This document shows positions 59,235 to 64,000 of a stretch of 64,000 nucleotides of DNA, one piece after another. A program made the position numbers and the translations under genes. The DNA lies in assembly GCF_007954505.1 (NCBI RefSeq), contig NZ_CP042412.1, positions 3,348,001-3,412,000 of the forward strand, given 5' to 3'. The notes beneath the pieces were generated by a model. The model was not told where the DNA came from and searched no databases. It worked only from the letters and a program-made list of their open reading frames with translations. Numbering within the stretch: position 1 is the first letter of the stretch; the number at the start of each line of letters is the position of its first letter. The stretch comes from Microbacterium sp. CBA3102. GTDB taxonomy: Bacteria; Actinomycetota; Actinomycetes; Actinomycetales; Microbacteriaceae.

Positions 59235-59642
59235 ATGTCATCCGTCGTCCGCCTGATCCGTGCCGACAACCTCGCGGAAACCCCCTACGCCTACGCTGCC
59301 ACCGCACCGGCCGGATCCCGCCTCATCTTCCTCGCCGGCGCGTGCCCGCTCAACGATGACGGCTCGACCGCTGCGCCCGGAGACTACGCGGCCCAGGCGG
59401 CACGCTGCGTCGAGACGCTCAAGGGCGCACTGGAGGTCGCGGGCGCCGACCTGACCGACGTGATCAGCACGCGCGTGCTCGTGGCGTCCACGTCGCAAGC
59501 AGACCTCGTCACGGCGTGGGATGTGATCCATGCCGCTTTCGGCGCGCACGATGTGCCCAGCACCCTGCTGGGCGTGACGGTCCTCGGCTATGACGACCAG
59601 CTCGTGGAGATCGAGGCGATCGCCGCCGTCGCCGACGGGTGA
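59235..59642 (+). CDS. RidA family protein
   Basis: A 135-aa member of the RidA/YjgF/UK114 family, whose founding members deaminate reactive enamine/imine intermediates. The segment RLIFLAGACPLNDDGSTAAP and TLKGALEVAGADLTDVISTR match the family, as does LLGVTVLGYDDQLVEIEAIA. The active-site Arg of RidA (PxSRS-type) is not clearly visible here, so it may be a divergent subfamily. It is coupled to the next GNAT gene. Confidence 0.88.
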   Translation: MSSVVRLIRADNLAETPYAYAATAPAGSRLIFLAGACPLNDDGSTAAPGDYAAQAARCVETLKGALEVAGADLTDVISTRVLVASTSQADLVTAWDVIHAAFGAHDVPSTLLGVTVLGYDDQLVEIEAIAAVADG

Positions 59643-60160
59643 TCATGGAGGTCTTGATCCGCGAGGCACGTCCCGCCGACGACGCAGCCACGGAGCGCAT
59701 CGAGATCGCCGCGGACGTCCTGCTGGTCGAGAGGTTCGGTGCCGTCGATTGGCCGCCGCCCACGCCCCCGCACGAGCGTGCCACGGTGCCCGGGTTCGTA
59801 CTCGTGGCCGAGCACGACGGCGATGAGACCTCGTCGTCGGACCTCATCGGCTTCGCGCATATTCTGGAGATCGAGGGAGGCACCCACCTCGAGCAGCTCT
59901 CGGTGCTTCCGCAGTTCGGGCGACGCGGTATCGGACGCCGACTGCTGGCGGCTGCGATGGCGGAGGCCCGACGTCGTGGCAGCTCGAGGATGACGCTTCG
60001 CACCTATGCGGATGTCCCCTGGAATGCGCCGTTCTACGCGTCCTGCGGTTTCGCCGTGACGACGCCGGACACCCCTCTGCTGTGCAGCCTGGTCCAGGTC
60101 GAGGAGGAGCTCGGTCTCCTGCGCCACGGGCCCCGCGTGCAGATGACGGTACGCCTCTGA
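59639..60160 (+). CDS. GNAT family N-acetyltransferase
   Basis: A 173-aa acetyltransferase. The acetyl-CoA-binding motif A is LSVLPQFGRRGIGRRLLAAA, with the Q/RxxGxG/A pattern. The segment NAPFYASCGF is the usual motif B. The acceptor substrate is unknown. The GTG at 59639 overlaps the RidA stop (GTGA); an ATG at 59645 is the alternative start. Confidence 0.9.
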   Translation: MIMEVLIREARPADDAATERIEIAADVLLVERFGAVDWPPPTPPHERATVPGFVLVAEHDGDETSSSDLIGFAHILEIEGGTHLEQLSVLPQFGRRGIGRRLLAAAMAEARRRGSSRMTLRTYADVPWNAPFYASCGFAVTTPDTPLLCSLVQVEEELGLLRHGPRVQMTVRL

Positions 60161-60249
60161 CCGCGGCGGCGATATCGCTGACCGTTTTCGCACGCCGATC
60201 GGCAGGAACACGAAGGACGCCGCGGAGCTCGGCGAAATAGGCTGGGCAC

Positions 60250-60669
60250 ATGATCGACCGTGCCGACTACTACGCCGCCAAACTCGCCTACGAGACCGAC
60301 GCCAGCGATGTCCATGCAGCCCGTCAGGCCCAGAGCGACATCGTCGTGGTCGATGTACGGTCCGAAGAGGCATGGGCACAGGGGCGCGTGGCCGGTGCCA
60401 TCCATATGCACTACAGCGAGATCGCGGCGAGAGCACCGCGTGAGATCTCCCCCGACGCCGAGGTCGTGGTGTACTGCTGGAGCCCCGGCTGCAACGCCGG
60501 CGCCAAGGGCGCACTCGAGTTCTCCCGACTGGGCTACAACGTGCGTGAGATGATCGGCGGCTTCGAGTACTGGGTGCGCGAAGGCTATCCGGTCGAAGAC
60601 GCCGACGGGACGCACCGACGTCCGGTCGACCCACTGACCGGGATTGCGCGCATCCGAACCCGCGCCTGA
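60250..60669 (+). CDS. Rhodanese-like domain protein
   Basis: A 139-aa single-domain sulfurtransferase. The N-terminal domain signature VVVDVRSEEAWAQGRVAGAIHM and the catalytic Cys76 in VVYCWSPGCNAG are present; the loop holds a second cysteine (Cys81). The typical sulfur-transfer loop has six residues. It may shuttle sulfane sulfur, but neighbours give no specific pathway. It ends at a terminator shared with ctaF. Confidence 0.9.
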   Translation: MIDRADYYAAKLAYETDASDVHAARQAQSDIVVVDVRSEEAWAQGRVAGAIHMHYSEIAARAPREISPDAEVVVYCWSPGCNAGAKGALEFSRLGYNVREMIGGFEYWVREGYPVEDADGTHRRPVDPLTGIARIRTRA

Positions 60670-60690
60670 CCGCCTCGCGCTGAACATGAA

Positions 60691-60720
60691 GAAGGCCCCC
60701 GGACGGATCCGGGGGCCTTC
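60691..60720. terminator. Bidirectional terminator between the rhodanese gene and ctaF
   Basis: A 13-bp perfect stem (60691-60703 with 60708-60720) and a 4-nt loop between two convergent genes. Confidence 0.9.
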
Positions 60721-60735
60721 TCGACGTCAGTCGCG

Positions 60736-61170
60736 TCAGCGAGCGAAGTTGCCGCGGTAGTACTCGTACACCCAGCCGACGATCGCGACGACGAAGATCG
60801 CGAGGCCGATCGGGAGCAGGAAGTGCCCCACAGCCAGGCCGACGACGAAGACTCCCGCAGAAGCGGCGAGCACGATCGGCCACCAGGACCACGGGCTGAA
60901 CTCGCCGAGCTCGGGGTCACCGTCGTCGATGTCCGCGGTGAGGATGTCTTCGGGGAGCTCACCGCTCTGCGCCTTGTGCGTGCGGTCCAGGTAGAACGCG
61001 ATCATCGCGGCCATGAACGCCGAGAAGAACAGAGCGACCGTACCGACCCACTCGATCCGCATGGCGAAGTCGTCCGCCGGCGTTGCGAGGATGTGCCAGC
61101 CGGTGTAGATGACACCGACGAGGGCGAAGAACGCCGTCAGGATCCACCAGAGAATGACATTGTCGCGCAT
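60736..61170 (-). CDS. ctaF: Cytochrome c oxidase subunit IV (actinobacterial CtaF)
   Basis: A 144-aa membrane protein of the aa3 oxidase specific to actinobacteria. Four hydrophobic helices are visible: ILWWILTAFFALVGVIYTGW, WVGTVALFFSAFMAAMIAFY, WPIVLAASAGVFVVGLAVGH and LPIGLAIFVVAIVGWVYEYY. The spacer carries the conserved LGEFSPWSWWP. It follows ctaD by 3 nt. Confidence 0.94.
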   Translation of the reverse strand: MRDNVILWWILTAFFALVGVIYTGWHILATPADDFAMRIEWVGTVALFFSAFMAAMIAFYLDRTHKAQSGELPEDILTADIDDGDPELGEFSPWSWWPIVLAASAGVFVVGLAVGHFLLPIGLAIFVVAIVGWVYEYYRGNFAR

Positions 61171-61173
61171 GAC

Positions 61174-62907
61174 TTAGTGGGCCTCTCGCTCGCCGGGTGC
61201 CGTGGTCGCGAACTCGGCGGCCTCCGGGTGGTTCAGGTCGAACGCAGGACGCTCGCTGCGAATGCGCGGGATCGACGTGAAGTTGTGACGCGGCGGCGGG
61301 CAGGACGTCGCCCATTCGAGCGAAGCGCCGTACCCCCACGGGTCGTTGACCGTGACCTTCGGTGCCTTGCGAGCCGTGATCCAGACGTTCAGGAAGAACG
61401 GGAGCATCGAAGCGCCGAGGATGATCGCACCGATCGTCGACACCTGGTTCTGCCAGGTCCAGCCGTCGGCGGCCGAGTAGTCCGCGTAGCGACGGACCAT
61501 TCCGTCGACACCCAGCCAGTGCTGGATGAGGAACGTCATGTGGAAGCCGATGAAGAGCAACCAGAAGTGCACGTAGCCGAGACGCTCGTTGAGCATGCGC
61601 CCGGTCCACTTGGGCCACCAGAAGTAGAAGCCGGCGAACATGGCGAACACGACCGTGCCGAACACCACGTAGTGGAAGTGCGCGACGACGAAGTAGGAGT
61701 CGGAGAGCGCGAAGTCCAGCGGCGGGGCTGCCAGGATCACACCTGTCAGACCACCGAAGACGAACGAGACCAGGAACCCGAGGGCGAACACCATCGGCGT
61801 CTCGAAGGTCACGGACCCTCGCCAGAGAGTTCCGATCCAGTTGAAGATCTTCACGCCGGTCGGCACCGCGATGAGCATCGTCATCAGAGCGAAGAACGGC
61901 AGCAGGACCGAGCCGGTGACGTACATGTGGTGAGCCCACACCGCCACCGAGAGCGCGGCGATCGCGATCGTGGCGTAGACGAGCGTCTTGTACCCGAAGA
62001 TCGGCTTGCGGCTGAAGACCGGGAAGATCTCCGACACGATGCCGAAGAACGGCAGGGCGATGATGTAGACCTCAGGGTGCCCGAAGAACCAGAACAGGTG
62101 CTGCCAGAGCAGGACACCACCGTTGGCCGGGTCGTAGATGTGGGCGCCGAGGATACGGTCCGCGGCTGCGGCGAAGATGGCCGCAGCGAGGACCGGGAAC
62201 GCCATCAGGATCAGAAGGCTCGTGATGAGCGTGTTCCACGAGAAGATCGGCATGCGCCACATCGTCATACCAGGAGCACGCATCGTGATGATCGTGGTGA
62301 TGAAGTTGACGGCACCGAGGATCGTTCCGAAACCGGAGATTCCCAGTCCCACCATCCACAGGTTCCCACCGGCGCCCGGAGAGAAGGACGCTCCGGCGAG
62401 TGGCTGATAGGCGAACCATCCGAAGGAGGCCGCGCCCTGGGGCGTGAGGAAGCCCGCGACCGCGATGGTCGAGCCGAAGAGGAAGAGCCAGAAGGCGAAG
62501 GCGTTCAGACGCGGGAAGGCGACGTCGGGCGCACCGATCTGCAGCGGAAGGATCGCATTGGCGAAACCTGCGAACAGCGGCGTCGCGAACATCAGCAGCA
62601 TGATCGTGCCGTGCATCGTGAACAGCTGGTTGTACTGCTCCTTCGTCGGGATGATCTGCATTCCCGGCGCGAACAGCTCAGCACGGATGACGAGGGCCAT
62701 CACACCGCCGAGGAGGAAGAACATCACCGAGGCGATCAGGTACATGTACCCGATGGTCTTGTGGTCGGTGGACGTGATCCACTTGACGACGATGTTGCCC
62801 TTCTGCTCCACGCGCGAGGAGCTCATGAGAGCGGCCTGGCGGGCGGGCAGACTGGTGGGACGAGATCTGGGAGCCTCGTCGGTACGGGGAGCTTCAGTGG
62901 TCGACAT
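61174..62907 (-). CDS. ctaD: Cytochrome c oxidase subunit I
   Basis: A 577-aa catalytic subunit with twelve expected membrane helices. The low-spin heme ligand is in [14 protein letters not shown]. The CuB/Tyr motif is [19 protein letters not shown], the other CuB histidines are in WAHHMYVTG, and the paired heme ligands are in [14 protein letters not shown]. The N-terminal segment is a cytoplasmic extension of about 40 residues. It follows ctaC by 3 nt. Confidence 0.98.
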   Translation of the reverse strand: MSTTEAPRTDEAPRSRPTSLPARQAALMSSSRVEQKGNIVVKWITSTDHKTIGYMYLIASVMFFLLGGVMALVIRAELFAPGMQIIPTKEQYNQLFTMHGTIMLLMFATPLFAGFANAILPLQIGAPDVAFPRLNAFAFWLFLFGSTIAVAGFLTPQGAASFGWFAYQPLAGASFSPGAGGNLWMVGLGISGFGTILGAVNFITTIITMRAPGMTMWRMPIFSWNTLITSLLILMAFPVLAAAIFAAAADRILGAHIYDPANGGVLLWQHLFWFFGHPEVYIIALPFFGIVSEIFPVFSRKPIFGYKTLVYATIAIAALSVAVWAHHMYVTGSVLLPFFALMTMLIAVPTGVKIFNWIGTLWRGSVTFETPMVFALGFLVSFVFGGLTGVILAAPPLDFALSDSYFVVAHFHYVVFGTVVFAMFAGFYFWWPKWTGRMLNERLGYVHFWLLFIGFHMTFLIQHWLGVDGMVRRYADYSAADGWTWQNQVSTIGAIILGASMLPFFLNVWITARKAPKVTVNDPWGYGASLEWATSCPPPRHNFTSIPRIRSERPAFDLNHPEAAEFATTAPGEREAH

Positions 62908-62910
62908 GGC

Positions 62911-63813
62911 TTACTCCCCTCCTTCCTCGGTGTCGGTCGTCGGGGTCGTTCCCGGGAAGTTCGAGAGACGGTCGTAGGCGTCGGTGATGTCGCCCGTGTT
63001 GCCCTTCTCTTCGAGCGTCTGGAGGTAGGCCTCGTAATCGTCCTCGGAGACGACCTTCACGTTGAAGAGCATCATCGAGTGGTATTCACCGCAGAGCTCG
63101 GCGCACTTGCCGGCGTACTCGCCCTCGCGGGTCGGGATGAAGGACCACGAGTTGTCCTTCCCGATGTACATGTCCTTCTTGTAGAGGAAGTCGATGATCC
63201 AGAAGGAGTGGATGACGTCACGCGACTGAAGGTTGATCGTGACCTTCTTGTCGACGGGCAGCACCAGCGTGGGCAGCTGCGCCTGGTCGATGTTGCCGTC
63301 CTTGTCCGGCTGAGCCTGGATGCCCATCGTCCAGACGGCGTCGGAGTTGTCCTCTTCGTCGCCGTCGTACTGAAAGTCCCACGCCCACTGCTTGGCGATC
63401 GCGGTGATCTCGACATCGGGGTCGTCCCACTTGGCTTCGATCGCGGTCTGGTCGCGAGCGGTGAAGAAGAACATGCCCAGCACGAGGAAGAGCGGCACGA
63501 TCGTGTAGAAGATCTCGATCGGCATGTTGTAGCGCATCTGCACCGGCAGGCCGGTCTGGCCCTTGCGACGGCGGTACGCGATCGCAGCCCAGGCCATCAG
63601 GCCCCAGGTGATGATTCCGACGGCGAGGAGCACGATCCACGAGTTCACCCAGAGCGACGAGACGCGCTCGGTCTGATTGGTGGCTGCGGGGCCACCCTCC
63701 ACGAAGCCCGGAAGAAAGCCGTTCAGCTCGGTGGGAGAGCATCCCGCCAGGGCCAAGGCTGCCGCAACTCCCACAGGGAGGGCGGCCCAACGAAGGCTGC
63801 GTTTCGAGGGCAC
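62911..63813 (-). CDS. ctaC: Cytochrome c oxidase subunit II
   Basis: A 300-aa membrane-anchored subunit with the CuA domain. It begins with a lipoprotein-type signal (LPVGVAAALALAGC). Two membrane helices include NSWIVLLAVGIITWGLMAWA and PIEIFYTIVPLFLVLGMFFF. The CuA ligands lie in GKCAELCGEYHSMM (Cys, Cys, His, Met) with the aromatic region WAWDFQYDGDEE. I chose GTG at 63813; longer in-frame starts add unrelated residues. It heads the ctaC-ctaD-ctaF run. Confidence 0.96.
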   Translation of the reverse strand: MPSKRSLRWAALPVGVAAALALAGCSPTELNGFLPGFVEGGPAATNQTERVSSLWVNSWIVLLAVGIITWGLMAWAAIAYRRRKGQTGLPVQMRYNMPIEIFYTIVPLFLVLGMFFFTARDQTAIEAKWDDPDVEITAIAKQWAWDFQYDGDEEDNSDAVWTMGIQAQPDKDGNIDQAQLPTLVLPVDKKVTINLQSRDVIHSFWIIDFLYKKDMYIGKDNSWSFIPTREGEYAGKCAELCGEYHSMMLFNVKVVSEDDYEAYLQTLEEKGNTGDITDAYDRLSNFPGTTPTTDTEEGGE

Positions 63814-63905
63814 GATGCACCTTTCAGATCGCGAACAGAGCACACCCAAGTCTAGGGCAACCTCACACGTGATTCATGCCATCCACGCAGGTTGCGGGAT
63901 GCAGA

Positions 63906-63939
63906 ACGGCCGCCGTCACCGATCGGTGACGGCGGCCGT
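63906..63939. terminator. Perfect palindromic terminator after the ErpA-type gene
   Basis: A 34-nt perfect palindrome (63906-63922 with 63923-63939) lies 18 nt past the stop of the right-edge gene and ahead of the ctaC promoter region. Confidence 0.8.
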
Positions 63940-63956
63940 GGTCCGCGAAGCGAGGA

Positions 63957-64000
63957 TCAGTGGAAGCTGTCGCCGCACGCGCAGCTACCCGCCGCGTTGG
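63957..64000 (-). CDS. ErpA/IscA-type iron-sulfur insertion protein, 3' end only
   Basis: Only the last 13 codons are in the window. They read NAAGSCACGDSFH, with the C-G/A-C pair (SCACGDSF) that ends A-type iron-sulfur carriers. The gene continues beyond 64000. In actinobacteria erpA often sits next to ctaC, which fits. Confidence 0.7.
   Translation of the reverse strand, partial: NAAGSCACGDSFH

Noticed and set aside
60823..63855. Open frame of about 1000 codons on the plus strand opposite ctaF-ctaD-ctaC
   Set aside because: It covers three recognised oxidase genes on the other strand. The translation is Arg/Glu/His-rich low complexity, typical of a GC-driven shadow.

Overview
The window is 64 kb of high-GC DNA (roughly 65-70% by eye) from an actinobacterium. 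Actinobacterial markers are WhiA, RbpA, two ClpP paralogues, a diheme QcrC cytochrome bc1 branch and a four-subunit aa3 oxidase (ctaC/D/E/F). Gene order and protein style point to Microbacteriaceae, probably Microbacterium or a close relative; that placement is inference. It is a chromosomal, largely housekeeping segment. I saw no insertion sequence, prophage, CRISPR array or rRNA operon.

Layout. 1-4.3 kb: a peptide-type ABC importer (dppA-B-C-D/F, minus strand, truncated at the left edge). 4.4-7.3 kb: valS of the archaeal/Rickettsia type with a coupled small ORF. 7.3-11.5 kb: an HTH regulator with an unusual four-box operator, the threonine catabolic genes tdh-kbl, and a divergent LysR regulator. 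11.5-15.5 kb: M3 peptidase, Nudix hydrolase, clpX. 15.6-19.9 kb: an operon of a SorC-type regulator, deoC, a full aldehyde dehydrogenase and a truncated one lacking the catalytic cysteine. 20-23.4 kb: clpP1-clpP2, a TPR protein, and tig with a Lys/Ala-rich tail. 23.4-25.1 kb: tRNA-Pro(TGG), tRNA-Gly(TCC) and a membrane-anchored protein with an HEXXH motif. 25.1-31.7 kb: rbpA, secG, tpiA, pgk, gap, sodA, whiA, rapZ. 31.7-39.8 kb: uvrC, uvrA and uvrB, interrupted by an OhrR-like MarR regulator, a small Cys-containing protein and a TfoX-like protein. 39.8-41.7 kb: an MFS exporter and coaE. 41.7-48.3 kb: a tightly coupled six-gene operon joining a sulfonate-type ABC importer to acetyl-CoA synthetase, O-acetylhomoserine sulfhydrylase and a CoA-binding protein. 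48.4-54.6 kb: rpsA, two secreted proteins of lower GC, a 5'-3' exonuclease, a PHP phosphoesterase and trpD. 54.7-64 kb: the terminal respiratory chain, with ctaE-qcrC-qcrA-qcrB on the plus strand converging on ctaC-ctaD-ctaF on the minus strand. RidA, GNAT and rhodanese genes lie between them, and the last codons of an ErpA/IscA-type protein are at the right edge.

How the genes fit together. Central glycolysis (gap-pgk-tpiA), protein quality control (ClpXP, trigger factor), nucleotide excision repair (UvrABC) and aerobic respiration (bcc-aa3) are all represented. Two catabolic units stand out. The deoC operon would turn deoxyribose 5-phosphate into glyceraldehyde 3-phosphate and acetaldehyde, then acetate. 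The sulfonate/metY operon would feed organic sulfur into homocysteine while Acs could recycle the acetate released by MetY. Many gene pairs overlap by 4 nt (ATGA or GTGA), which indicates translational coupling. Strong perfect hairpins close most transcription units.

I did not find a clearly new defence or mobile system. The most promising leads are the sulfonate-Acs-MetY operon, the half-size ALDH, the HEXXH membrane protein, the four-box operator at 8.2 kb, the lower-GC secreted pair at 50-51.5 kb and the absence of yvcK between rapZ and whiA.
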